Source: Photobacterium sp. JCM 19050 (GTDB lineage: Bacteria; Pseudomonadota; Gammaproteobacteria; Enterobacterales; Vibrionaceae). Taken from it: DNA of 38,073 nt. The notes under the pieces are model-generated. The model had not been told where the DNA came from. It was given only the letters and a program-made list of their open reading frames with translations, and made no database searches. This document shows, piece by piece, positions 8,435-17,261 of this stretch. The DNA is taken from contig BAXG01000047.1 in the NCBI GenBank assembly GCA_001310455.1, positions 1 through 38,073 of the forward strand, in the 5' to 3' direction. How positions within the stretch are numbered: position 1 is the stretch's first letter; each line of letters opens with the position of its first letter. Made by a program: the position numbers and the translations under genes.

Positions 8435-9823
8435 TTAGAGGTTAATTACCTGAATAGTTGGTGCTGCATTTGCCGTTGGTGCTTTCACATAAATAACGTG
8501 ATTTTTTGAACTCTTATCTAGCTCAACCGGCATTTCAAACGCACCAGCCTTTACCGTTACTTGATTGGATTTCGCTACCAGGGACGCCGTCTCAAATTCA
8601 CATGGCAGTGCACTGAAAGATCGGAGGTCTGCACCGGTAGTGGCTGCCTGCAAAATACCCGCGGCCAGACCAAGCAATTCGTTCTCATCATTCAATTGCT
8701 TTTGAACGATGGTTTTCAGCGTGGTACGGGTAACTTCACGAGCAAGGATGTAAGGGAATTCAGTATCAAATTCGGCACCGATAATCCGGTCCATATTTGA
8801 CAGTGAAGCGGTTTTAACACCGTTCACAGTGATGTAAGGATATGCTTCACCACGAGACTTCAGTTTAGGAAGTGCAATACCTGCATATTGAACGTCAGCG
8901 CCTGGAATAATGCCAATTGGCAGGTCTACACGTCGTTCTTCACGTACAATTGACTGACCGTTTTCGAATACAACCCAAACTTTTTTGTCGAGCGCTTTTT
9001 TCGACTTTCCGCGCGCCAAAGAGCGAGCCAGATCGTAATCTGCTTTTACTGCTGCAGACTTGGTCATTTTATAAACGCGATTGAACAGGTCTGCTGCTTT
9101 TTGGTAATCAGATTTGCTCTTTGCATTCAGCATCAGGAAAAGCGCATTGGAGTATGTAGTGTATGGGTTTACAAAACCGCCGTATGCTTTCCATTGGTTT
9201 TCTTCAAAACCTGCATTTTTCAGAGCAGACTGGGTGAGATCAGATTTGAGCGTTGAGTTAACCAGGCTGAAGCTTTCGCCCGCTTCTTCTTCCAGCTCTT
9301 TTTTCTGCTCTTTAATCTTATCGGCAAAGTACTCTGCAGCGATGCGTTGACGTTCTTCAGCACGGTTAAATTCAACGCGCGCATTTTGCTTGTCACCTTC
9401 TGCCAGGAAGTTCCACGCCTTGTAGGTGTTTGCCATTACACCGTCATAATACGTTTGCTCGTAATCCAACATTGCATCGTTACCTGCAATGGAACCCACG
9501 GTTTCAGCACCTTTCTCAATACCACTCTCGGTATCTTCTTCACGCATCACTTTTTCGGCGGCATCAAAATAGGATGTAGAAAGCTTGTATTGGCCGTCAA
9601 AACGGAGCGCTGCACCGGCTTGGAGTGTCCAGAACAGGTCATCAACTTCGCCCGTTTCCGGATCCATATCTGCCAACTCCTGTGCGTGAGTTGCAGCAGT
9701 CAGGTAATCATGCGACACCATCGCTTCTTCAAAAGGCTTTGAATCATTTCCTTGTAAAATTGTTGTACACCCCGACGTGACCAGAATAGCCAACACCAAA
9801 CCACTGCGTTTAATCATGCGCAT
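8435..9823 (-). CDS. COG3014-type lipoprotein, first gene of the envelope operon
   Basis: This 462-residue predicted lipoprotein has an intact frame. The start at 9823 lies about nine bases after AAAGGA. The N-terminus (MRMIKRSGLVLAILVTSGC) has a lipobox ending in Cys and then Thr-Thr, compatible with outer-membrane sorting. Residues about 30-270 are helical with TPR-like character (FEEAMVSHDYLTAATHAQEL, YDGVMANTYKAWNFLAEGDK, YQKAADLFNRVYKM). A basic Lys/Arg segment follows, and the C-terminal half is rich in predicted strands (VWVVFENGQSIVREERRVDL). No catalytic motif was seen. The helical repeats suggest a protein-binding scaffold for its operon partners, which is inference. The operon promoter should lie within 9824-10050, where I see no convincing sigma-70 pair. 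Confidence 0.78.
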   Translation of the reverse strand: MRMIKRSGLVLAILVTSGCTTILQGNDSKPFEEAMVSHDYLTAATHAQELADMDPETGEVDDLFWTLQAGAALRFDGQYKLSTSYFDAAEKVMREEDTESGIEKGAETVGSIAGNDAMLDYEQTYYDGVMANTYKAWNFLAEGDKQNARVEFNRAEERQRIAAEYFADKIKEQKKELEEEAGESFSLVNSTLKSDLTQSALKNAGFEENQWKAYGGFVNPYTTYSNALFLMLNAKSKSDYQKAADLFNRVYKMTKSAAVKADYDLARSLARGKSKKALDKKVWVVFENGQSIVREERRVDLPIGIIPGADVQYAGIALPKLKSRGEAYPYITVNGVKTASLSNMDRIIGAEFDTEFPYILAREVTRTTLKTIVQKQLNDENELLGLAAGILQAATTGADLRSFSALPCEFETASLVAKSNQVTVKAGAFEMPVELDKSSKNHVIYVKAPTANAAPTIQVINL

Positions 9824-10050
9824 GTATATTTTTCCTTTCACATATTCATATTGTTGAATTTAACGCATGGAAATATATATACTTTTTGGGATGAAGATCA
9901 TGATCAATGTCTATTTTTATGAGCTCTGATGCTCATTTGAGGGAAAAATGCTCAGAATGATTTTCTAGACAAATGACTAAAAGCGAAAACATTAAGCGCC
10001 CGAAATGCATTCTGGCGGTCAACATTTTAAAAACAGCGGTAAATGAAAGG

Positions 10051-11187
10051 TTACATATTGATATCGCAATCCACCCACACTAACCGGTGGTCTGAACTGA
10101 TGTTGGCTTTTATGCGATCCTGGCTGTCGGCAATCAGGCTCCTGCCCGCTTCAGTGGAGGATGGCCAGAATACGCCTGATGAGGTTACCAATAGATGAGA
10201 GGAAGGCAGAACATAATCCAGCCTGAGGCCACTGTTATGCGTCCAGGTATTGGATGTATCATACCTGTATTGAAACACACGATGAGAACGTGCGCCTGCG
10301 CTTGTTGGTACCAGTTTTCCCAAGGCAGCAGTCTTGTTGATCTTGGGGTGGCTTAGGAGCTTCCTCAGCTCAGTATGGTCGCCATCACCATCAACCGGCG
10401 TACAATTCAGATCTCCTATCACCACAAACGGGTTGGAATTTTTTATTCCGCCAAAAGAACCTGCATCATCCTCCAGATAATCGGCGTCATCGATAATATC
10501 GGTAATCAAACGCAGTTCATCCGCATTGCGATGATAGTTCCGTTTTTCCGGGCCATCGAAAACCGGCGGCGTGGGATGGCATGCAACGACGGAAACAACA
10601 CCTTTCGGCGTTTCTACCGGTACGCAAACATGGTTTTTGGAAGAAAGCCGAAGGGTCTGTTCGGTGGAACCGTCATAGAAACCTTCGGGCATTCTGTTGC
10701 CCGGCATTTTATGCCAGGGAAATTGTTGCCAGCTGCGAATATCATCAAAAAGAATGGGATAGCGAGACAGGAGAATGAACCCATATTGCCCATGGTGAAG
10801 GCCAAAGCCGTGTGCTTCTTCTGGTGAGATAACGTTGGAAGCATCAGAATGCTTATAGATTGGCAGGCCTGTATTACTGGGCGGGCAGTACATATGGGGA
10901 AAATCTATCGGCTCCCCTTCACCAAACTCATTATTCAGGTAATCCCGTAGAAACGTTCTGACGGTCCCGCTGTCACCTCCCTCACCGGGATGGTCAAACT
11001 CACAAAGCAATAATACATCCGGCCTTACATGCCTGATGATGCCCGCCAAGCGATGAAAACGAGGAGTCCCCTCCGCCAACAGTCTTGCTAACTCACCGGG
11101 ACCATCATAGGACATCGCCACGTTAAATTGTGCAAAACGAACCGGGCCGGACAAAGTTGTGGCGTCATCTTGGTGAACAGACGGCAT
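10051..11187 (-). CDS. Endonuclease/exonuclease/phosphatase family protein
   Basis: This 378-residue protein has the complete metal-dependent fold signature of the DNase I/inositol phosphatase superfamily. FAQFNVAMS carries the first Asn (about residue 22) and LLLCEFDHPGEG the metal-binding Glu (about 63). VVACHPTPP, VVIGDLNCTP (catalytic Asp and Asn), RLDYVLPSS and the terminal SSDHRLVWVD (Asp-His pair) follow. There is no signal peptide, so it should be cytoplasmic. The start is supported by GAGAG eight bases upstream. It follows a DnaQ-like exonuclease gene with a 26-bp gap, so the two are probably co-transcribed. The substrate (DNA, RNA, phospholipid or phosphoester) cannot be told from sequence. 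The large insert rich in His, Gly and Pro around residues 105-170 is a distinctive feature. Confidence 0.85.
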   Translation of the reverse strand: MPSVHQDDATTLSGPVRFAQFNVAMSYDGPGELARLLAEGTPRFHRLAGIIRHVRPDVLLLCEFDHPGEGGDSGTVRTFLRDYLNNEFGEGEPIDFPHMYCPPSNTGLPIYKHSDASNVISPEEAHGFGLHHGQYGFILLSRYPILFDDIRSWQQFPWHKMPGNRMPEGFYDGSTEQTLRLSSKNHVCVPVETPKGVVSVVACHPTPPVFDGPEKRNYHRNADELRLITDIIDDADYLEDDAGSFGGIKNSNPFVVIGDLNCTPVDGDGDHTELRKLLSHPKINKTAALGKLVPTSAGARSHRVFQYRYDTSNTWTHNSGLRLDYVLPSSHLLVTSSGVFWPSSTEAGRSLIADSQDRIKANISSDHRLVWVDCDINM

Positions 11188-11213
11188 TGTGTTCTCTCAG
11201 CGAGTAAAAACCG

Positions 11214-11699
11214 TCACTTTATCAGCAGATTAATGGCCTGACGAATATTCTCAGCATCAGCCGCAGCTCGATGAGCCGGTGGACCCAGCGCTTCAAGGCA
11301 ATCGAGAAATCTTTCCCTGGAAATACCTGTTTCATACTTCAACCAGTGCCCGATTTCAGTGAGGGTAAATGCCGGCCGCATATGTGCTGCTTTATATAAC
11401 CGCCCCATCCAGAACAGATCCCACTGGCTGTCACAAAGAACGTGTTCATACTGGCAAAGCGTCTGGTTGAGGTGCAAACATACATCGGCTACTGACCAAC
11501 CCTCCAGTTCAAGTTCTTCTCGGCTGATTCCATGAATTGCCGACTCGGCATACTTGTCCCAGTGCGTCCACGGCTCTGACGAAGTGAGCGGGTTAATCAA
11601 CAGACTGGTGGTGTCTCCATCCGGCAGAGAATAGCCAACTTCAATTGGAAATGAGCTGTCAGACAGTCCTGATGCTTCAAAATCGAGAGTTACCCACAT
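11214..11699 (-). CDS. DnaQ-like (DEDDh) 3'-5' exonuclease domain protein
   Basis: This 161-residue single-domain protein of the RNase T/DnaQ superfamily shows all the active-site elements. They are LDFEASGL (Asp6, Glu8), the central DSQWD (Asp90 or Asp94), and PAHRAAADAE with His143 and Asp148, the H-x4-D spacing of the DEDDh subgroup. It starts at 11699 behind a good AAGGAG site. The length is close to a bare exonuclease domain, so it has no polymerase or helicase partner domain. It is probably in an operon with the downstream phosphoesterase-fold gene. Its nucleic-acid substrate is unknown; trimming of RNA ends or oligonucleotides are options. Confidence 0.85.
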   Translation of the reverse strand: MWVTLDFEASGLSDSSFPIEVGYSLPDGDTTSLLINPLTSSEPWTHWDKYAESAIHGISREELELEGWSVADVCLHLNQTLCQYEHVLCDSQWDLFWMGRLYKAAHMRPAFTLTEIGHWLKYETGISRERFLDCLEALGPPAHRAAADAENIRQAINLLIK

Positions 11700-11897
11700 T
11701 CAATCACTCCTTGATCGCTTGGGAACATTCGCCCCCTGTGGTATTGGTGAAACTCACTGCATCCGTGCAGCAATCATGCCGGGTCATTTCATCATTCCGT
11801 CCAGAGATATGAACGCCGACACTCATAAGGATAGCAAGCGACCGTGGTACAATACTAATCTGATTGCGCTTTCTGCTATGTAGAGATTGAGAGACAG

Positions 11898-12424
11898 ATG
11901 CAAAATAGAAAACCGGTGATTGGGTTTGCAGGGTACAGCGGCTCCGGGAAAACCACGTTGATTGAGAAGGTTATCCCACTTTTAAAAGCGTCAGGTGTAC
12001 GCATTGCACTTGTTAAGCACAGCCACCATGTTATTGATCCGGATAAGCCGGGAAAAGACAGTTTCCGCCTGAGAAAAGCCGGTAGCGACCAGTTTTTGAT
12101 GGCAACCCGGGAACGGAATATCCTGTTTTCGAACACCATGAACAAGACCGGGAAGAACCGACGCTGGAAGAGTGTCTCTCACAGTTGGATCACAGTTGCA
12201 TCGATATAGTGTTAGTGGAAGGATTCCGCGATGCCCCGATTCCGAAGATAGAAATTCACCGCCCCTCACACGGGAAACCCCTTCTTTATCCGCATGACCA
12301 GCATATTTTCGCCATGGCAAGTGATGAAGCACAGGCGTTTCCGGAACATCTGGTGAAGCTGGATTTAAACCAGCCCCAACAGATCTCCTGTTTTATTCTT
12401 TCCTGGCTGAAAAACGCGCAGTGA
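11898..12424 (+). CDS. mobB: Molybdopterin-guanine dinucleotide biosynthesis protein MobB; frameshift in the sequence
   Basis: MobB is a GTP-binding adapter protein that assists MobA in attaching GMP to molybdopterin, making the cofactor of TMAO and DMSO reductases. The P-loop GYSGSGKT is at residues 12-19, followed by ALVKHSHH, typical of MobB. Near 12136 one T appears to be missing. After correction the frame continues FEHHEQDREEPTLEE into SCIDIVLVEGFRDAPIPKIE, the family's second conserved block, and ends at 12424, about 175 residues. The start has GAGAG seven bases upstream. mobA is not adjacent. Its 3' end overlaps the 3' end of convergent torS by 32 bp. Proximity to a TMAO sensor fits a molybdoenzyme theme, but that link is inference. 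Confidence 0.88.
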
Positions 12425-15374
12425 GCGCTGCCACTGAATACGCATAGAGCCGCTCCAGTTCTTCTATGGAAACACCCGAAGCACTGTCTTCACGAGCGGC
12501 TTTTTCAATACGCTGACACATTGCGTGAAGCGCGGTAAGACCTACACTCCCCGCTCCGCCTTTGAGGGTATGGGCAAAGGAAGCTGTATCCTCCCAGTCT
12601 TCAACGGTCATTGCATCGCCCAGCGCCTCGACACGGTCCGGGGTTGACGTGACAAACAGAGCAGCGATCTGCTGAATCTGCTCCAGCCCCAACACATCAA
12701 TGTCGTTTTCCAACACTGAGGCATCCAGCACCGGCAACCCGTTGAACTCATCAGGCGCTGTATGGGCCGCTGATACGTTCTCCAACTCTGGTGCAATGTC
12801 AGCCACCGCATTCTCTACCCTCATCGGCTCCGGCGTTGTTTTTCTTAGTACCCGGGGTTTGTCTACCAACAGGTGAGCCAATTCTTCAGAAAGCTGACTG
12901 GCAACAAGCGGTTTGGAAAGGAAGCCGTCAAAGCCTGCGGTAATATAACTCTCCACTTCTTCGCGAAACACATGGGCCGAGACTGCCACCATAGAAGTTG
13001 GTGACAGCCATTTTTCGTAACTTTTATTTGCTTCGACGCGGTGAAGACGATGCATTAGCGTGACACCGTCAGTGTCCGGGAGGTTAATGTCCAGCAACAT
13101 AATATCGAAATCTTCCCGGTCGACACGCTGTTCCGCTTCAATGCCGGTTTCAGCGGTCACCACGGTATGACCGAGGCGTTTAAGAAAACCGGTTGCTACC
13201 ATCAGGTTTACCGGGTTGTCTTCCACCAACAACACATGAGCCGGTTCAATCACCTTGCAGGCTAGAACATCCGACTCCCTCGGCGCCGTACTCTCAGACA
13301 GGGGAATGCTGAACCAGAACCGGCTACCTTTCCACTGTACTGAACTCACAGAAATATCACCTTGCATGGCATCAACAATACGCTTGCTGATGGCAAGGCC
13401 TAGTCCGGTTCCCCCAAATGTTTTCCTCCCTGTTTCAGCTTGGGAAAATGCCTCAAAGACTTTTTTCTGCTCTGCCCTGGAAATACCGGTTCCGGTATCA
13501 ATGACCTCAAACAACACCTGATTTTTGTTTCGTGGATGAAGGCCCGCACGAACCCGTATTCCGCCTTTGTCGGTAAACTTAATGGCATTACCGACCAGAT
13601 TAACCAGCACCTGCCGGATACGGGAAGCATCCCCCAGCCGCCACGGCTTATCCGTCAGCGAGCATTCGGTTGACAGGTAAAGGTGTTTTTCATCTGCCCG
13701 GCTTTTGAGCATCTGAGTTACATCGTCAACCAGATGGCAAAGGTTGAATGTTTCAGGATGAATTTCCAGGTGCCCGGCTTCAATCTTGGAGTAATCAAGA
13801 ATATCGTTGAGTACATCAAGCAGCGCCTCGCCACTCCGGTTAATGACGGCAAGCAGGCGCTTCTGGTTTCCGTCCAGGCTGGTATCAGCCAGAAGTGATG
13901 CCGTCCCCAACACACCATTCATCGGTGTGCGGATTTCATGGCTCATGGTAGCGAGGAAAGATGATTTCGCGCGGTTAGCCTGCTCTGCTTCCACCCGGGC
14001 GATGGCATGTTGCTCGACTTCCTGGTTCAGTTTGATATTGGCTTCTTTAAGTTCCGCGGTACGTTTGGCAACCGTGTTTTCCAAACTGACTTTGTTTGCC
14101 TCAAGCTCTTGCCGGTATCGCCCTTCAGCCGATGCAAGGCGGGCTCTTTCGTAGGCGGTATCTCTGGCAACCAAAATCGCATGGCCCATCGCAGCAAGCT
14201 CGTCATCGCCTTCCACTTTGAGGTTAATCGCCAAGTCCCCGCGCGCCAGAGACATCAATGCTCGGGAGTACTGATTAATACGGAATATGACGCGGGCATA
14301 GACGTACTTCCACATAATCAGGATTAACGCAATCACACCCGCCACAGAGATACCTATCAACCCGTTCTGGGCAAGACCAAGGCTCTCCTCTACGTTGGCA
14401 ATCGCCTGGCGGGAGGTGTAACTGGCCGACTCAACCACTGCATCAATTTGGTCATTCAATGTCTGGAATGCCGTTAAGTTGCGATCATTAAGTACGCGAA
14501 GATCCCGGCGCAACTCTACCAGCCGGATAAGGCCGTTAAAATAGTCATTCGGCATGCTGATACCGCGAAGCTGCTCCATCATCTGTGCGGAACGCTCCGG
14601 GTCCTCCACCGCTTTCACCCGGCGCTCAAGCACCTCAATGACATCCAGGTAGTGGCTTCGGATTGCATTAATCTCTTTCTTGCTGGTCAGCGCTGCCGCA
14701 TCGCCTACAAGCCCATCGAGCTTTTGGGTCATAGAACGAAGCTCAATAAGGCGCTCGGAAAGGTCCAGATCAACCTCCACCAGGTTATCCAATGCTTCGT
14801 AAATCGCCTCTTTCTTGCTGGTTTCAACCAGGTCATAGAGCCGGACGATATTCGCTGTGGTAACGGCATTGGCATTTGAAATCTGGGAAAGGGAAAGATC
14901 TTCAACCGCTTCCAACCGCCCCCTGAGAAAACCGATACGGGTTTTGGTCTGGTTTTCCAAATCAATTTTCTGCCCGACCAGTAATCCCATTAATGCCAGG
15001 TTATCAATTAAGCCTTTGATATTGTTGTCCAGCTCATCCAAGTCTTTGGGGTTAAACGAATACTGCCGAAGGTTAATCAGACTTTGGCGAAGCTCCTGGG
15101 CATAAATGGTGAGTGATCGCCCTTGCTGCTCGCGCTCACCTTGAGTGGACGATTTCTCCAGCACCTGGGCAGTGGCAATCATCCGGTTGGCAATATCTGA
15201 CAACTGCTTGGACTCCACCAGCGCAGGCAGAGCAGAATTCATCACCTGGCGCTCTGTTTTTGCGACCAGTGAAAAACCGCCTACGCCAATCAGCGCCGCC
15301 AGTATCATCATCACAGCCATACTGGAAAATGCGAGCAACAGTGTGCTGCCAATACCCGTTTTCTTTAACGACAT
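12393..15374 (-). CDS. torS: Hybrid sensor histidine kinase TorS (TMAO-responsive phosphorelay)
   Basis: This 993-residue inner-membrane kinase contains a full phosphorelay. A first membrane segment (about residues 9-37) is followed by a long helical periplasmic sensor region to about 335. A second membrane segment (337-355), HAMP and a coiled coil follow. The kinase core has phosphoacceptor His479 in MSHEIRTPMNG, N-box Asn596, and G-boxes DTGTG and GGTGLGLA. A receiver domain has Asp762 in LLDINLPD, and an HPt domain has His935 in AHTLKGGAGSVG. In E. coli, TorS with periplasmic TorT senses trimethylamine N-oxide and passes phosphate to TorR to induce torCAD. The divergent torT neighbour supports this name over LuxQ-like alternatives. 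No torR lies in the window. The frame is intact. Confidence 0.92.
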   Translation of the reverse strand: MSLKKTGIGSTLLLAFSSMAVMMILAALIGVGGFSLVAKTERQVMNSALPALVESKQLSDIANRMIATAQVLEKSSTQGEREQQGRSLTIYAQELRQSLINLRQYSFNPKDLDELDNNIKGLIDNLALMGLLVGQKIDLENQTKTRIGFLRGRLEAVEDLSLSQISNANAVTTANIVRLYDLVETSKKEAIYEALDNLVEVDLDLSERLIELRSMTQKLDGLVGDAAALTSKKEINAIRSHYLDVIEVLERRVKAVEDPERSAQMMEQLRGISMPNDYFNGLIRLVELRRDLRVLNDRNLTAFQTLNDQIDAVVESASYTSRQAIANVEESLGLAQNGLIGISVAGVIALILIMWKYVYARVIFRINQYSRALMSLARGDLAINLKVEGDDELAAMGHAILVARDTAYERARLASAEGRYRQELEANKVSLENTVAKRTAELKEANIKLNQEVEQHAIARVEAEQANRAKSSFLATMSHEIRTPMNGVLGTASLLADTSLDGNQKRLLAVINRSGEALLDVLNDILDYSKIEAGHLEIHPETFNLCHLVDDVTQMLKSRADEKHLYLSTECSLTDKPWRLGDASRIRQVLVNLVGNAIKFTDKGGIRVRAGLHPRNKNQVLFEVIDTGTGISRAEQKKVFEAFSQAETGRKTFGGTGLGLAISKRIVDAMQGDISVSSVQWKGSRFWFSIPLSESTAPRESDVLACKVIEPAHVLLVEDNPVNLMVATGFLKRLGHTVVTAETGIEAEQRVDREDFDIMLLDINLPDTDGVTLMHRLHRVEANKSYEKWLSPTSMVAVSAHVFREEVESYITAGFDGFLSKPLVASQLSEELAHLLVDKPRVLRKTTPEPMRVENAVADIAPELENVSAAHTAPDEFNGLPVLDASVLENDIDVLGLEQIQQIAALFVTSTPDRVEALGDAMTVEDWEDTASFAHTLKGGAGSVGLTALHAMCQRIEKAAREDSASGVSIEELERLYAYSVAALTARFSARKE

Positions 15375-15466
15375 TGCGTTTAAAACCCCAAGAATCCGTT
15401 GGAAACGTTTTCTCTTTCTCAGACAATGGGTACTATTCTGCCAGTGTTTACGACCTTTAGACCACT

Positions 15467-16561
15467 TTGATGCGATTGCTTGCCCGTTATTTCAACAACC
15501 TGTTTCTCTTTTCCGCGGTCATACTGATCGGCGTTTTCACTCATCCAGCCCAAGCGTGGCAGGTGATCGCCCATGAGCCGGCGTTTTCAAACAATGACGC
15601 GGCGATTAATTACCTCCCCCTGAATAAAGCAAGCAAACCCTGGAAGTTGTGTGCACTTTACCCGCACCTCAAAGATGCCTATTGGTTGTCCGTAAACTAC
15701 GGAATGGTCGAACAGAGCCGTCAGTTGGGCGTTGAGCTCAAAGTCTTGGACGCAAACGGCTACAACAATGAAATGCAGCAACTCGCACAGGTTCGCCAGT
15801 GTAAGAAATGGGGGGCTGATGCAATCTTGCTGGGTGCAGTTTCACCGGACATGCCAGAAGTTATCGGTAATACCGCCGGTCATATTCCACTGTTTGGAAC
15901 CATCAATGCCGTCCATGAAACTGAAAAGCTCCGCCACCGACTGGCAGGCCGTGTAGGCGTAGACTGGTATTACATGGGCAAAGAAGTCGGGAATTTTCTG
16001 GTGGAAAAACAGAAACAGGCCGGACATCCCCTTTCTGTTGCTGTGTTAGCCGGCCCCAAGGCTGTTGGTGGTACCTTCCCGGTTATGAAGGGGCTCAACG
16101 ACACCATCAAAGACACGCCGATTAAGATTGTCTCTGAGCAGTGGGATGACAACAGCAAGGAATTACAGCGTAACTTATTGCAGGAAATTATCGAAAAGTT
16201 TCCGGATGTCGACTACATCGTTGGCAGTGCAGTTGCTATTGAAGTAGGGATCAATACCCTGCGAAGTGCAGGAAAGCTTGATGAAATCGGCCTGGTCGCC
16301 ACCTATTTCAGCCATGGTGTATACCGAGGTCTGCGGCGCGACCGGATTGAATTCGCGCCAAGCGATCAAATGGTTTTGCAGGGGCGGTTGTCCGTCGATC
16401 AGGCTGTCCGGTATCTTGAAGATAAAAACCCAGTGCTGGATCTGTCTACCCGGATTGTTGGAATGACACCTGCGTATCTTCCAACAACCATTGTTGAGAA
16501 CTCGCTGTCGCCAGCCCGTTTCCGCCCCGTATTTATCTCAACAACAGAAAAGTCACAGTAA
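15467..16561 (+). CDS. torT: Periplasmic TMAO-binding protein TorT
   Basis: This 364-residue periplasmic binding protein has a signal peptide ending near THPAQA. It is related to ribose-binding proteins. Diagnostic TorT blocks are KPWKLCALYPHLKDAYWLS, QCKKWGADAILLG, LQRNLLQEIIEKFPDVD and the C-terminal LSPARFRPVF. In E. coli TorT binds TMAO and docks on the TorS periplasmic domain, switching the kinase on. The gene is divergent from torS with a 92-bp shared promoter region, the usual sensor/partner arrangement. The first ATG at 15467 is accepted because it gives the signal peptide directly. The frame is intact. Confidence 0.92.
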   Translation: MMRLLARYFNNLFLFSAVILIGVFTHPAQAWQVIAHEPAFSNNDAAINYLPLNKASKPWKLCALYPHLKDAYWLSVNYGMVEQSRQLGVELKVLDANGYNNEMQQLAQVRQCKKWGADAILLGAVSPDMPEVIGNTAGHIPLFGTINAVHETEKLRHRLAGRVGVDWYYMGKEVGNFLVEKQKQAGHPLSVAVLAGPKAVGGTFPVMKGLNDTIKDTPIKIVSEQWDDNSKELQRNLLQEIIEKFPDVDYIVGSAVAIEVGINTLRSAGKLDEIGLVATYFSHGVYRGLRRDRIEFAPSDQMVLQGRLSVDQAVRYLEDKNPVLDLSTRIVGMTPAYLPTTIVENSLSPARFRPVFISTTEKSQ

Positions 16562-16567
16562 TCAGGT

Positions 16568-16587
16568 GCCATACCCTGTAGTATGGC
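16568..16587 (+). terminator. Small hairpin after torT
   Basis: A 7-bp perfect stem (gccatac / gtatggc) with a 6-nt loop lies seven bases after the torT stop codon. Only scattered Ts follow, so termination would be weak and read-through into mgsA is possible. Confidence 0.35.
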
Positions 16588-16613
16588 GTTAAGTGTTTGA
16601 AAGAGAGAATGCC

Positions 16614-17068
16614 ATGGAAAAGACCACCCGTCCGGTTGGGAAACGGAAACACATTGCTTTGGTGGCACACGACCACTGCAAGGATGAATTGTTGCGCTGG
16701 GTAAAGGAAAACCGAGAGCAGCTGGCGAACCATGAACTGTATGCCACGGGTACAACGGGCAACTTGCTCAACAAAGAGACTGGCCTTCCCATCACCAGCC
16801 TGATAAGTGGCCCGATGGGTGGCGACCAGCAGCTTGGTGCCTGATTACCGAAAGCAAAATTGATATGCTTATTTTCTTCTGGGATCCACTCAATGCCGTA
16901 CCGCATGACCCAGATGTGAAAGCTCTGCTTCGTATCGCTGCGGTCTGGAATATTCCAATCGCCACCAACCGATCAAGCGCACGTTTTATGCTCTCTTCCC
17001 CACTGTTGGATCAAGAGACAGAATATGAAATCCCAGATTACGAGAGCTACCTGAAAGCACGTATCTGA
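16614..17068 (+). CDS. mgsA: Methylglyoxal synthase; frameshift in the sequence
   Basis: This enzyme converts dihydroxyacetone phosphate to methylglyoxal and phosphate in the cytoplasm, a bypass of lower glycolysis used when phosphorylated sugars accumulate. Catalytic landmarks are visible: VAHDHCKD with His19 and Asp20, TGTTG for phosphate binding, and GGDQQ with Asp71. After the break there are FFWDPLNAVPHDPDVK and IPIATNRSSA. One C is missing near 16842, giving a false stop after QQLGA; restoring it gives ALITESKIDML and a 151-residue protein, one less than E. coli MgsA. The ATG at 16614 has a purine-rich AAGAGAG site. Loss of this conserved enzyme by a single run-length change is better explained by sequence error than by decay. 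Confidence 0.93.
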
Positions 17069-17097
17069 GGAAGTGATTCACGTCGATGTTTGTACGC

Positions 17098-17122
17098 AAA
17101 GGCCGGTTTTCCGGCCTTTTTC
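17098..17122 (+). terminator. Rho-independent terminator of mgsA
   Basis: A 9-bp stem (aaaggccgg / ccggccttt) with a 4-nt T loop is followed by TTTCTT, starting 29 bp after the mgsA stop codon. Confidence 0.85.
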
Positions 17123-17261
17123 TTATCTGAAATTCCCACGAATTGATCACCCTACATGCAAACCGGTTCTACATCCCGTAAAGTGACTCGCAGCAATACC
17201 AAAAGGGCTAGTTCATGGGTCACAGAATGAGTCCGAACGGTACAGAATATAGGATGCAAAA

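Noticed and set aside
10375..10827. 150-codon open frame on the plus strand inside the EEP-fold gene
   Set aside because: It is a shadow of a gene with a complete set of active-site motifs.
12393..16561. LuxQ/LuxP-type quorum-sensing pair instead of TorS/TorT
   Set aside because: The binding protein has TorT-specific blocks such as KPWKLCALYP and LSPARFRPVF. The kinase carries a C-terminal HPt domain and a long helical sensor, as TorS does.
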